Positions 1-8,277 of a stretch of 64,000 nucleotides of DNA are shown here, in pieces. The DNA lies in the NCBI GenBank assembly GCA_036557665.1, contig DATBHG010000041.1, positions 62,001-126,000 of the forward strand. The letters run 5' to 3'. Source of the stretch: VAZQ01 sp036557665. Lineage in GTDB: Bacteria > Pseudomonadota > Alphaproteobacteria > Rhizobiales > Xanthobacteraceae. Position 1 is the first letter of the stretch. Every line of letters starts with the position of its first letter. Position numbers and translations under genes: made by a program. Under the pieces are notes generated by a model, which was not told the DNA's origin, ran no database searches, and saw only the letters and a program-made list of their open reading frames with translations.

Positions 1-163
1 TGGTCTGCCTGGAGGAGACCTCAACGCAACTCATTGGCGGAGACGCGCAGGCCAATCCCGCCGTCGATTACGAATACCGCAACGGTACCATCAACCTCCA
101 TGATGTTGCGCCGCTGAAGGCTGGCGCCACGTCAAGGTGACAGACCTTCAGGAAACGACGGAT
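1..163 (+). pseudogene. IS630-family transposase remnant, frameshifted
   Basis: The window opens inside a decayed transposase. Frame 3 reads VCLEETSTQL, then VDYEYRNGTINLHD; near base 119 the match moves to frame 2, which reads GWRHVKVTDLQETTD. These blocks match, in order, the DDE-domain stretch of IS630-type transposases that normally reads VCLDETSKQL, then DYEYERNGTANLF, then GWRHVKVTDR. At least two frameshifts (between about bases 40 and 60, and near 118) and the lack of any longer frame show it is dead. It belongs to a different IS630 subgroup from the complete element at 34425-35468. The 5' part lies outside the window. Confidence 0.72.
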
Positions 164-490
164 CTGTCCTTGGGGACACCGGCGGCCGGCCTTCACTGCC
201 GTAGGCGCGCCGTGACGCGTGGTTTCGAGCCATGCTGAGCTTCCTAATCCGCCTTGCCTGACAGCAGGCCAACTGATCTGTGGACAACGAGTCCGCCCGG
301 CCGAGATATCCACCAATCCTTAACCTCAACGCCGGCCTAATGCGCTTTAGCCGCTGGAATCAAGGGGTTATATTCGACTCGACAAGTGATTCGGCCCGCG
401 GCAGCCGACGTCTCGAGGCCGGCGTCGAAACTGTCGCGCTTTCGGGTCGGGATCCGGATTCACATCCATGCGGCAGGGTGGATTACGGCG
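164..490. other. No recognisable gene
   Basis: These 327 bases lie between the transposase remnant and the YbjN gene. Open frames here (for example 280-894 on plus, and minus frames starting near 329) have no family resemblance. I see no clear promoter or repeat. Confidence 0.5.
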
Positions 491-991
491 ATGACACTTA
501 TCGAAACTCCCGAAGAGCAACGGGTCAACCCGCTCGAGGTCGTGGAGCGGGTGGCATCGAGCAACGGCTGGTCGTTCGAGCGCGCAACCGACGAGGAGAT
601 TACGCTCCTGGTCACGGGCAAGTGGTCGGATTACCAGCTCTCCTATACCTGGATGTTCGACATCGAGGCGCTGCACCTGGCCTGTGCCTTCGAGCTCAAG
701 GTGCCGGACCGCTGCCGCCCGGAAGTGCAGCAGCTCATCTCCCTCATCAACGAGCAGATGTGGGTGGGGCATTTCGATCTCTGGCCCCAGGAAGGTCTTG
801 TGATGTACCGGCACGCGCTGGTTCTCGCCGGCGGATTGGACGCCACCGGCCGGCAGTGCGAGACCCTGCTTGCCACCGCGCTCGATGCCTGTGAACGGTA
901 CTTTCCGGCCTTCCAGTTCGTGGTCTGGGCCGGCAAGCCGGCGACCGAAGCGTTGCAAGCCGCTTTGTTCGAGACGCAGGGGCAGGCGTAG
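491..991 (+). CDS. YbjN domain-containing protein
   Basis: A 166-residue cytoplasmic protein of the YbjN family, whose fold resembles type III secretion chaperones and whose role in alphaproteobacteria is not established. The core runs through residues 12-150, with blocks recognisable from rhizobial homologues: NGWSFERATDEEI, WTWMFDIEALHLACAF-like (here YTWMFDIEALHLACAF), LISLINEQMWVGHFDLW and ATALDACERYFPAFQFVVW. The frame is open upstream to 386, but homologues begin around MTLIETPEEQ, so I chose the ATG at 491. It stands alone, 140 bases from the next gene. The family assignment is firm; the function is unknown. Confidence 0.85.
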   Translation: MTLIETPEEQRVNPLEVVERVASSNGWSFERATDEEITLLVTGKWSDYQLSYTWMFDIEALHLACAFELKVPDRCRPEVQQLISLINEQMWVGHFDLWPQEGLVMYRHALVLAGGLDATGRQCETLLATALDACERYFPAFQFVVWAGKPATEALQAALFETQGQA

Positions 992-1134
992 CGCTGGACC
1001 GCTGGCGTCGGTGGCTGCCCGAGATGCAATTTGGCTCCAGTATCTCGAAGGGCGCGTCTTTGCCCACTCGAGCTAAGAGATACTGTGTCGATCGCGCTGA
1101 TCTCGCCTGATGGGCCCGTGCTATAAGTGCCGCC

Positions 1135-2457
1135 ATGACGCGGTGCATGCACATCAATCTCTTCATTCAGAGCCGGGGCCATCACGAGGCGGCATGGCGG
1201 CATCCGAAATCGTCTCCGCTGCCTCTCACCGACATCGATTACACGGTCGAGATGACGCAGAAAGCCGAGGGGGGGCTGTTCGACTCGATCTTTCTTGCCG
1301 ACGTTCTGGGCCTGTGGAACGACGTTCAGACCACGCCCTTCAATTGGCTCGAGCCGCTCACGACACTGGCGGCGCTCTCCATGGTGACGCAGCGCATCGG
1401 GCTGATCGCTACCGCTTCGACGACCTACACCGAGCCGTATAATCTGGCACGGCAATTCTGCTCGCTCGATCACATCAGCCGCGGACGCATCGGCTGGAAT
1501 ATCGTCACGACCTGGTCGCCCCAGGCGGGCGAGAACTTCGGGGGCATCGGCGAGGTGAGCCATGCCGAGCGGTATACGCGCGCCGAAGAATACATGACGG
1601 TGGTCAAGGGTTTGTGGGACAGCTGGGCGGATGACGCCGTGCTCGAGGACCGCGTCAGCGGGCGCTACGCCGATCGGCGCAGGGTACGGCCGATCGATCA
1701 TTCGGGGACCTATTACAAGGTCAAGGGGCCGTTGAACCTGCCGCGCTCGCCTCAGGGCCGGCCGGTGCTCGTTCAAGCCGGCTCCTCGGACACCGGCAAA
1801 CAGTTCGCGGCCCGCCACGCCGAGGCGGTCTTCACCGCGCACCTGGAGAAATCGACGGCGAAAGCGTTCTATGCCGATCTGAAAGCGTTGGTCGCGCAGG
1901 TCGGTCGCAATCCCACGGATGTGATCGTTCTACCCGGTTTGAGCCCGATCATCGGCTCGACCGAGGCCGAGGCGCGCCGGTTCTCCGAGGAGCTCAACGC
2001 CCTGTCGGACCCGGAGGTGGGCCGCAACCGGCTCTCGCTGCGCTTCGGTGGCCACGACTTCTCGCACCTGCCGCTCGACAAGAAGCTGACGCCGGCGGAT
2101 TTTCCCGATACGCGCACGGTCGAGGCTTCGCGCAGCCGCACCGAGGTGATCGTCGGGTTTGTGCGCGAGCATCAGCCGAGCTTGCGGCAGTTGCTCGCCA
2201 AGCTCGCCGGCGCGCGGGGGCATTTCACGTTCGAGGGAACGCCGGAGCAGGTCGCCGCTCTGATGCAGGATTGGGTCGAGGATGGGGTCGCCGACGGCTT
2301 CAACCTGATGCCGCCGGTGCTGCCGGAGATGCTCGACGTGTTCATTCGCGAGGTCGTGCCGTTGCTGCAGGGGCGCGGCCTCTTTCGCACCGAGTACGAA
2401 GGAGAGACGCTGCGCTCCCATTTCGGCCTGTCACGGCCGGACGTGCGTATCGCCTAG
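1135..2457 (+). CDS. NtaA/SnaA/DszA-family FMN-dependent monooxygenase
   Basis: A 440-residue luciferase-like TIM-barrel flavoprotein of the nitrilotriacetate monooxygenase type. These enzymes use FMNH2 from a separate reductase and O2 to oxidise small N- or S-containing organic compounds. Characteristic stretches are IQSRGHHEAAWRHP at the N-terminus, the FNWLEP loop, GWNIVTTWSPQAGENFGG and the VQAGSSDTGKQFAARHAEAVF region. Length matches the family (about 430-460). The start is either the ATG at 1135 or the one at 1147 (MHINLF); neither has a good ribosome-binding site. No flavin reductase is adjacent. Its stop overlaps the stop of the converging MFS gene by four bases, so substrate transport and oxidation may be linked. 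The substrate is unknown. Confidence 0.88.
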   Translation: MTRCMHINLFIQSRGHHEAAWRHPKSSPLPLTDIDYTVEMTQKAEGGLFDSIFLADVLGLWNDVQTTPFNWLEPLTTLAALSMVTQRIGLIATASTTYTEPYNLARQFCSLDHISRGRIGWNIVTTWSPQAGENFGGIGEVSHAERYTRAEEYMTVVKGLWDSWADDAVLEDRVSGRYADRRRVRPIDHSGTYYKVKGPLNLPRSPQGRPVLVQAGSSDTGKQFAARHAEAVFTAHLEKSTAKAFYADLKALVAQVGRNPTDVIVLPGLSPIIGSTEAEARRFSEELNALSDPEVGRNRLSLRFGGHDFSHLPLDKKLTPADFPDTRTVEASRSRTEVIVGFVREHQPSLRQLLAKLAGARGHFTFEGTPEQVAALMQDWVEDGVADGFNLMPPVLPEMLDVFIREVVPLLQGRGLFRTEYEGETLRSHFGLSRPDVRIA

Positions 2458-3725
2458 GCCTTTTGCGGATCCTGGAAGGGAATGTCCGGGCGCAGGAAGA
2501 GTGCCGAGACCGCTCCGACCAGCAGGAGGCAGAGCGACGCGACGAACGGATAGTCCCAGCGCCCGGTCGCGTCGATGATCGCACCAAACACCACCGGCGA
2601 GATCATCCCAGCCAGGCCAAACCCGAAGTTCATGAAGCCGCTTGCAGTGCCGGAATAGCGCGGGGCGATATCCATCGGAACGGCCCAGATCGGCGCGACG
2701 ATGAGCTCGGCAAAGAAGAACGCGGCGCTCAGGCACAGCGCGATCACGACCAGGTCGTGGATGAACAAGACCGGCAACATGAACAGGAACGAGCCCAGGA
2801 ATCCGGCGAAAATGACGGAAACCCGTGCCGCTCGCGTGTTTCCGGTCCGGCGGATGATCCCATCGCTGATCAATCCGCCGACCGTATCGCCGACGACGCC
2901 CGCGAACAGAACGCCGGAGGAGAACAGCGCGGACTGCTTGAGGTTGAGCTGGTAGTTGTGAAGGAAGAACGACGGGAGCCAGCTCAGATAGACCCACAGG
3001 GTCCAGCCGTAGCAGAAATCGGTGAAGGTCACCGGCAGCATGCGCCTGAGCAGCGGCCACCACGGGACGCGATCCCTTTTTGTCGACGACGCTGCCGGTG
3101 GCAGCTCGGCAAGCTCCGCCGTGGTCACGCCACCGTGGTGACGGGGATCGTCACGAAAATAGAGCCACCACACGGCGACCCAGACGAAGCTTACGAGGCC
3201 GACCACGATGAATGAGCCGCGCCACGATATCCAGACGATTAGAACGGCGATTATGGCCGGGCTTACCGCGTTGCCCAGGCGTGCGAAGGAGTGGGTGATG
3301 CCTTGCGCAAACCCACGGCGCTGCGGTGAGACCCAGCTCGCGAGCGCGCGGGTCGCGGTCGGGAATGCCGACCCTTCGCCGATCCCCAACAGAAGACGCG
3401 CCAGAACCAGCGAAACGGCTCCTTCGACAAACCCGATCAGGACGGTGGCGGCCGACCAGATGGTCCCGCAAATCAGAAGGGTCATGCGCGGGCCGAGCCG
3501 GTCGCCGAGCCAGCCGCCGGCGATCTGGAAGAAGGCATAGGGGTAGGCAAAGGCCGAGATGGCAATCCCGAGCTGGGTGTTGCTCAGTCCGAGCTCTTTC
3601 TGCATCGGCGGAGCGGCGGTGGCGATGTTGACCCGGTCGATGTAAGTGATGAAATACATCAGGCAGATGATCAGCAGGACCAGGTTGGTGGCCTTCAACA
3701 CGGAATCATCAGCAGAGGGCTTCAT
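2454..3725 (-). CDS. MFS transporter, ACS (anion:cation symporter) family
   Basis: A 423-residue inner-membrane carrier with about twelve hydrophobic segments. It resembles the ACS group (hexuronate, phthalate and glucarate permeases). The first segment carries MYFITYIDRVNIATAAP, followed by the MFS loop GGWLGDRLGPR and the family-typical GEGSAFPTATRALASWVSPQRRG. It imports an organic anion with protons or another cation; the substrate cannot be read from sequence. Start ATG at 3725. The tail-to-tail overlap (CTAG) with the NtaA-like monooxygenase gene suggests, but does not prove, a shared substrate. Confidence 0.88.
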   Translation of the reverse strand: MKPSADDSVLKATNLVLLIICLMYFITYIDRVNIATAAPPMQKELGLSNTQLGIAISAFAYPYAFFQIAGGWLGDRLGPRMTLLICGTIWSAATVLIGFVEGAVSLVLARLLLGIGEGSAFPTATRALASWVSPQRRGFAQGITHSFARLGNAVSPAIIAVLIVWISWRGSFIVVGLVSFVWVAVWWLYFRDDPRHHGGVTTAELAELPPAASSTKRDRVPWWPLLRRMLPVTFTDFCYGWTLWVYLSWLPSFFLHNYQLNLKQSALFSSGVLFAGVVGDTVGGLISDGIIRRTGNTRAARVSVIFAGFLGSFLFMLPVLFIHDLVVIALCLSAAFFFAELIVAPIWAVPMDIAPRYSGTASGFMNFGFGLAGMISPVVFGAIIDATGRWDYPFVASLCLLLVGAVSALFLRPDIPFQDPQKA

Positions 3726-3966
3726 CCATCGCGATCCTTGCGGTTTGCGATCGGCGGGCTGCTAGAAGTTGCAATCCGCGCGAGCGGTTGCGCGACTGTA
3801 AGCCGCAGCGTTTCAAAACCTGTCTCTTCCGATCTTTTGCAGCGCACAATTGGCATTTCGGCGAAAATGTGTTTGAAGCAAAGCTTGATCTCGTCGCCGT
3901 GTCACGCGTCAACAGGGGGAAAAAGCCCGGCGTGCGAATAATGCGGCGTCACTCAGGGAGGGGTAG

Positions 3967-5256
3967 GTGAGCACGAGCACCATAGTCAAAGCGCCGGCGA
4001 CTGCTTCCGAGACCACTCGCTGGGGGCAATTGGCGGCCGGCATCATCTGCATGGTGATGATCGCCAATCTTCAGTATGGCTGGACGCTGTTTGTCAATCC
4101 CATCGATCAGAAATATCACTGGGGCAAGGCCGCAATCCAGGTCGCCTTCACCATCTTCGTCCTGACCGAGACCTGGCTCGTTCCGTTCGAGGGCTATCTC
4201 GTCGACAGGTTCGGGCCCCGTCTGATGATAGGCATCAGCGGCGTTCTGGTTGCGATTGCGTGGGTCATCAATTCCGTCGCAGACTCGCTCCTCCTGCTGT
4301 ATGTGGGGGCCGCAATCGGCGGCATCGGCGCAGGCGTAATTTATGGCGGCTCGGTCGGCAACGCACTGAAGTGGTTTCCCGATCGGCGTGGTCTGGCAGC
4401 CGGTCTCACCGCTGCCGGTTTCGGCGCTGGCTCCGCGCTCACTGTGGTGCCGATCGCGAACATGATCCACCAGAGCGGCTACCAGGCCGCATTCTTCTGG
4501 TTCGGCATTGTACAGGGCCTGGTCGTCGTTTTCTTTGCATTTTTCCTGCGCGCCCCCGAGCCGGGCGAGGTGCCCGTGCCGGCCGTATCGGCAGTGCAAC
4601 AAACGCGGCGCGACTACAGTCCCGTGGAGGTGCTCGCGCCGTTGTGGACCTCGCAGTTCTACAAGTCGCCGTTCTTCATCATGTATCTCATGTTCGTGAT
4701 GGTGGCTGCCGGCGGGCTGATGGCGGTCGCGCAACTGGCGCTGATCGCCACCGACTACAAGGTTAATGCGGTGCCGGTGACGATCCTGGGCCTGACGCTT
4801 CCGGCGCTGACCTTCGCGCTCTCGATCGACCGGGTGTTGAACGGATTCTGCCGGCCTTTCTTCGGATGGGTGTCCGACCACATCGGCCGCGAGAACACGA
4901 TGTTCATCGCCTTTCTCATCGAAGGTGTCGGGATCTATGCATTGCTGCTGCTTGCCGGCAACCCGATCTGGTTCGTCATTCTATCGGGTCTCGTCTTCTT
5001 CGCCTGGGGCGAGATCTATTCCCTGTTTCCGGCGACCTGCACGGACCTCTACGGCAGGAAATTCGCAACCGCCAACTACGGCATGCTCTATACCGCCAAA
5101 GGAACCGCGGCGCTGTTGGTTCCGCTTGCCAATGTCCTCAAGTCGGCGACCGGGGGCTGGCATGCAGTGTTCTATGTGGCGGCGATTCTCAACATCATCG
5201 CGGCCGTCATGGCCCTGTTCGTGTTGAAGCCGATCCGCCGGCGGACGACGAATTGA
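3967..5256 (+). CDS. MFS transporter, oxalate/formate antiporter (OFA) family
   Basis: A 429-residue twelve-segment membrane carrier like OxlT. Signature stretches include QYGWTLFVNPI in the first helix, FGPRLMIGISG, YGGSVGNALKWFPDRRGLAAG and, in the second half, ICRPFFGWVSD-like (here FCRPFFGWVSDHIGREN) and WGEIYSLFPATCTDLYG. OFA members exchange oxalate for formate or move related organic acids. The start is a GTG at 3967 preceded by GGGAGGGGTAG. The 240 bases upstream hold no gene. Formate export or import here could connect with the formate dehydrogenase at 43940-48533, but they are 40 kb apart and this is only a suggestion. Confidence 0.87.
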   Translation: MSTSTIVKAPATASETTRWGQLAAGIICMVMIANLQYGWTLFVNPIDQKYHWGKAAIQVAFTIFVLTETWLVPFEGYLVDRFGPRLMIGISGVLVAIAWVINSVADSLLLLYVGAAIGGIGAGVIYGGSVGNALKWFPDRRGLAAGLTAAGFGAGSALTVVPIANMIHQSGYQAAFFWFGIVQGLVVVFFAFFLRAPEPGEVPVPAVSAVQQTRRDYSPVEVLAPLWTSQFYKSPFFIMYLMFVMVAAGGLMAVAQLALIATDYKVNAVPVTILGLTLPALTFALSIDRVLNGFCRPFFGWVSDHIGRENTMFIAFLIEGVGIYALLLLAGNPIWFVILSGLVFFAWGEIYSLFPATCTDLYGRKFATANYGMLYTAKGTAALLVPLANVLKSATGGWHAVFYVAAILNIIAAVMALFVLKPIRRRTTN

Positions 5257-5294
5257 TCCGCCCTGCGAGCGAGCAATGAGCGCCGGCATGGGCG

Positions 5295-5744
5295 TCACCC
5301 CACCAGATGCTTCTCGATCTCGCCGACGGGATGGCGGGTCAGATCCTTGTCGATCTCGGCGATAATCCGGCGCTTGACGTCGGCATGAAACGCCGCCCGT
5401 AGATCGGCCAGCGCGCGCGGCGGCGCGACCACGACGAGCGCCTTCGCTTGGCCCTCGCGCACGAGCTGCTCCATGACGCCAGCGACCCGCTGCACAAACC
5501 GATGCTCCTCGAGATCGTGCCAGTCCGTGTCTTCCATCGCGCTGCGCAGATTGGTGCCGGCGCGCTTGAACGCGCGGCCGGGCCGGTCGCTGCCCTGCTC
5601 ATGGGTCGAGGGGTTCTCGTCCTGAAAGACCCGCTCAGTCTTGAGGTCGGGAAATTTCTCGTCTCCCGCATTGCGAAGAAACAGTGCCTTGCGGCCATCG
5701 CCAACGAAAACGAATGCGTCATGCGGGATGCGAAGCTTGCTCAT
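5295..5744 (-). CDS. Host attachment family protein
   Basis: A 149-residue soluble protein of the family named for Agrobacterium proteins required for attachment to host cells; biochemical role unknown. The pattern is complete: an N-terminal HDAFVFVGDGRKALFLRN strand, FQDENPSTHEQGSDRPGR, the ALVVVAPPRALADLR strand and a C-terminal EIDKDLTRHPVGEIEKHL helix. I chose the ATG at 5744 because homologues start at MSKLRIPHDAFV; the frame stays open 27 codons upstream without similarity. It is a single gene running toward the OFA transporter. Confidence 0.85.
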   Translation of the reverse strand: MSKLRIPHDAFVFVGDGRKALFLRNAGDEKFPDLKTERVFQDENPSTHEQGSDRPGRAFKRAGTNLRSAMEDTDWHDLEEHRFVQRVAGVMEQLVREGQAKALVVVAPPRALADLRAAFHADVKRRIIAEIDKDLTRHPVGEIEKHLVG

Positions 5745-5881
5745 GGCGACTCCGCGGGTCTGATGTTGTTTTCCACGCCCACAACTGCCTGAACGGCGAC
5801 GGCCGGCATTGATCTGCGTCAACACTCCACCGCGATAAATTCAATCGCACCAAGTGGGTTCCAGGGTAGCCTATCGTTGAA

Positions 5882-5899
5882 GTTATCATTTTTGATAAC
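5882..5899. promoter_or_regulatory. Perfect 7-bp inverted repeat, possible operator
   Basis: GTTATCA at 5882-5888 and TGATAAC at 5893-5899 are separated by TTTT. The patch is AT-rich in a GC-rich neighbourhood, about 140 bases upstream of the host-attachment start and 75 bases past the alpha/beta hydrolase stop. It could be a repressor site for the attachment gene. There is no T-run after it, so a terminator is less likely. Confidence 0.4.
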
Positions 5900-5973
5900 C
5901 ATATAGCGATGCATGCGTCGCCAGCGCCGAGCTGATCGAGCGTGCAGCTCTGCCGCTTCGAGAATATTGAAGT

Positions 5974-6768
5974 TTACGCCGCGAGGAAATCGCGCACGAG
6001 CCGTCCGACATGCTCGGGCTGCTCGAGATGCGGAGCGTGCCCAGCCGCATCGATCAATTCCACGCGGGAATGTGCAATGCCCTGTCCGAACTCCTGCGCG
6101 TAGGCCGGCGGGATCACGCCGTCCGCGCGCCCCCAGAGGATGAGGGTGGGCGTCGCGATGCGGTGAATGCGCTTCTTCAAGCCCTTGTCGGGGATGGGCC
6201 AAACGAACTTGCCCGTGCACGCCTGCGCCCAGATCAAGCCGGCCTGGGCCTCGACCCGCGCGTCGGGCTCGGGCGGCACGCCGAAGAATTGTTTCGCCGC
6301 TTCCCCCGCCGCGTCGGCAAAGAGCGCGCGGCGGCGCTCGGCCTCTGGGAGGATCATCCAGTTCCTCACCGGAAGATCGTCGCGCCAGAGGCCGACCGGA
6401 TCGATGAGCACAAGCCGGCTAACGCGCGCCGCCCGGCTCGCGGCGAGCTCGCAAGCGAGCATGCCGCCAAAGGAATGACCGATCACCGCGGGAGCGGCGA
6501 GCTCGAGCGCGTCCCACAGCTCGCCGTAATAGACGATCAGGTCCCACCAATCGTCGATCTGGTGGACCGCTTCGGGATCTCCGCGGCTGGTGCCGGGATG
6601 CTTGGGGGCAAATACCGTATGCGTACGCGCCAGCAGATCGAGAAAGCCGCGATCGGGTGGCAGTCCCCAAGGGCCGTGCAGGAAGACGAGCGGCGGCCCG
6701 CTGCCCGCCACCTCCACCTCGGTTTCGATCTTCCCTTGCCACAGCCGCAGGCGGCGCACCTCAGCCAT
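5974..6768 (-). CDS. Alpha/beta hydrolase
   Basis: A 264-residue cytoplasmic alpha/beta-fold hydrolase. The oxyanion-hole HG is at residues 31-32 (VFLHGPWG), the nucleophile elbow GHSFGG places Ser99, the acid is probably Asp216 (WGRADGVIPP), and the catalytic His is 244 (AAGHAPHLEQP). Length and order match C-C bond hydrolases and esterases of the MhpC type. The gene lies downstream of, and on the same strand as, the luciferase-like oxidoreductase at 6872-8107, with a 103-base gap occupied by a two-hairpin repeat. Co-transcription and a joint catabolic role are plausible. The substrate is not predictable. Confidence 0.87.
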   Translation of the reverse strand: MAEVRRLRLWQGKIETEVEVAGSGPPLVFLHGPWGLPPDRGFLDLLARTHTVFAPKHPGTSRGDPEAVHQIDDWWDLIVYYGELWDALELAAPAVIGHSFGGMLACELAASRAARVSRLVLIDPVGLWRDDLPVRNWMILPEAERRRALFADAAGEAAKQFFGVPPEPDARVEAQAGLIWAQACTGKFVWPIPDKGLKKRIHRIATPTLILWGRADGVIPPAYAQEFGQGIAHSRVELIDAAGHAPHLEQPEHVGRLVRDFLAA

Positions 6769-6790
6769 ATTGCCCCCCGTCAGTCAGTGC

Positions 6791-6863
6791 GTAGCCCGGA
6801 TCGCGCCTGCGCGATCCGGGAGCGGCCTTCCCGGATGGCGCGAGGACGCGCCATCCGGGCTAC
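6791..6863. repeat. Two-hairpin extragenic palindromic element
   Basis: An outer inverted repeat (GTAGCCCGGAT at 6791-6801 and ATCCGGGCTAC at 6853-6863) encloses two hairpins. One is a 12-bp stem (6795-6806 with 6809-6820, loop CT); the other is a 13-bp stem (6830-6842 with 6847-6859, loop AGGA). Both stems begin CCCGGAT. This is the layout of REP/BIME-type elements. It sits between two same-strand genes and may attenuate transcription or stabilise the upstream message. Confidence 0.85.
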
Positions 6864-6871
6864 CAGGCTGC

Positions 6872-8107
6872 TCATGCATTCGCCGCGACCGCTGCTGCCG
6901 GCCGCTTTGTCCGCAGGCGCTCGGGCCACCAGCGGTCCTCCCATTGATCGTCCCACAGGTCCTGCAGATCGGGGAGCACCTCGCGGCAGAAGAGATCGAT
7001 GTTCTTGATGCACAATTCGTGCGGCATCGAGCCGAAATGCAGCAATGCGAGCAGATGGCCGATGCGCAGCCGGTTCACCCCTTCGAGCAGCTGGTCGCGC
7101 ACGGTGCGCGGGCTTCCTGCGATCAGAAAGCCGCGATCGATGAAGTCCTTGTACTTGAGGTCGCGCAGGTCGAAGCGCTCCCGCAACGGCGCGCGCATGG
7201 CACGCAGCATGCTGGGATAGTCCTGATACCCCGGGATCGCCTGGTAGTAGGAGGGCGTATAGAGCAGCTTGTGGAAGAAATATTCCACATGCGGCGCATA
7301 TTCGGCGGCCTTGGCATCGGTCTCCGATACCCCGATCAGCTGCAGAAAGCCCAGCCGATACGGGTTGGCGTCACGGCCGCGCTTCTCGACCGTCTCCCAG
7401 AAATAGTCCCCCAGGCTGTGTGCGTTCTTGGCGCCGTAATAGCTCAGGTGACAGAAACAGTCGTCGCGGTCGACCACGAATTCCACCGTGGTGGCGCTGC
7501 CGGAGCCCGGAATCCAGATCGGCGGATGCGGCTGCTGCATCGGCCGCGGCCAAAGGTTGACCATGGGCAGCTGGTAATGCTTGCCGTTCCAGGCAAAGAT
7601 CTCCTTGGCGGACCACGCCTTGAGCACGAGATCGAGCGCCTCCCGGTAGCGCTCGCGCTGCTCGACCGGGACCACCGCGTTGGAGATGGTGGCGTCCGTA
7701 GGCAGCCCGGTGGGAAAGCCGGCGACCAGGCGCCCACCGCTGATGCAGTCGATCAGCGCGTATTCCTCGGCAATGCGCGTGGGCGGGCTGGTCGACGGAA
7801 GCGTCGAGCCGAGCTGGACGATCGCGACGTTCTGGCCATTGGTCAGCTTGGCCAGCACCGAGCCCATCAGGCTCGGGTTGGCCATGAACCCGTACACATT
7901 CTGGTGGTGCTGGTTGGTGCACAGCCCATGCATGCCCGCGCGCGCGGCATGGACGAACTCGTCCAGCGTCCAGTTGTAGTACTGGCTCACCTTGTGCGGA
8001 TCGGCCACGTCGAACCACAGTGGGTCGATGTAAGCCGACTTGTAGCGCTGCGCGAAGTCGGCCGGCAGGTCGCGATAGGGCATCAGATGGAACATGCAGA
8101 TCTTCAC
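6872..8107 (-). CDS. Luciferase-like (LLM class) flavin-dependent oxidoreductase
   Basis: A 411-residue bacterial-luciferase-superfamily protein, probably an FMNH2-dependent monooxygenase or an F420-like oxidoreductase. Recognisable stretches are LCTNQHHQNVYG near residue 62, IVQLGSTLPSTSPPTRIAEE, DCISGGRLVAGFPTG, the LPMVNLWPRPMQQPHPPIWIPGSGS block, and the C-terminal GSPRTVRDQL. The start is a GTG at 8107 with a GAGG seven bases before it; an ATG four codons on is an alternative. It diverges from the HisD-like dehydrogenase gene at 8278, and the two may share control. Confidence 0.87.
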   Translation of the reverse strand: MKICMFHLMPYRDLPADFAQRYKSAYIDPLWFDVADPHKVSQYYNWTLDEFVHAARAGMHGLCTNQHHQNVYGFMANPSLMGSVLAKLTNGQNVAIVQLGSTLPSTSPPTRIAEEYALIDCISGGRLVAGFPTGLPTDATISNAVVPVEQRERYREALDLVLKAWSAKEIFAWNGKHYQLPMVNLWPRPMQQPHPPIWIPGSGSATTVEFVVDRDDCFCHLSYYGAKNAHSLGDYFWETVEKRGRDANPYRLGFLQLIGVSETDAKAAEYAPHVEYFFHKLLYTPSYYQAIPGYQDYPSMLRAMRAPLRERFDLRDLKYKDFIDRGFLIAGSPRTVRDQLLEGVNRLRIGHLLALLHFGSMPHELCIKNIDLFCREVLPDLQDLWDDQWEDRWWPERLRTKRPAAAVAANA

Positions 8108-8177
8108 GCGATCGCCTCGCCTTGCTCTTGTGCCCGTGCCGCACGATGTCCCGACTTAATCTGCAGTCGAACGCAGT

Positions 8178-8221
8178 GGGTTACGCCCCAAATCGGCGCA
8201 GCCGATTTGGGGCTAACCTAC
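8178..8221. repeat. GGGTTA-type hairpin repeat
   Basis: A 13-bp perfect stem (8185-8197 with 8201-8213, loop GCA) is flanked by GTGGGTTA and TAACCTAC. It matches the layout of hairpins at 14583-14630, 29506-29555 and 29572-29622. It lies in the divergent interval between the LLM oxidoreductase and the HisD-like gene. Confidence 0.8.
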
Positions 8222-8277
8222 CCTACATTTCTTCGCTCATCTGGGCTACGGCAGCGGCGAACAGCGGAGGAAAGGTC

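Noticed and set aside
643..1842. Long minus-strand open frame (399 codons) over the NtaA-like gene
   Set aside because: It is antisense to a gene with clear family motifs and has Arg/Pro/His-rich composition typical of shadow frames in GC-rich DNA.
5819..5973. Minus frame continuing past the alpha/beta hydrolase stop
   Set aside because: No similarity; the stretch contains the AT-rich dyad and looks intergenic.
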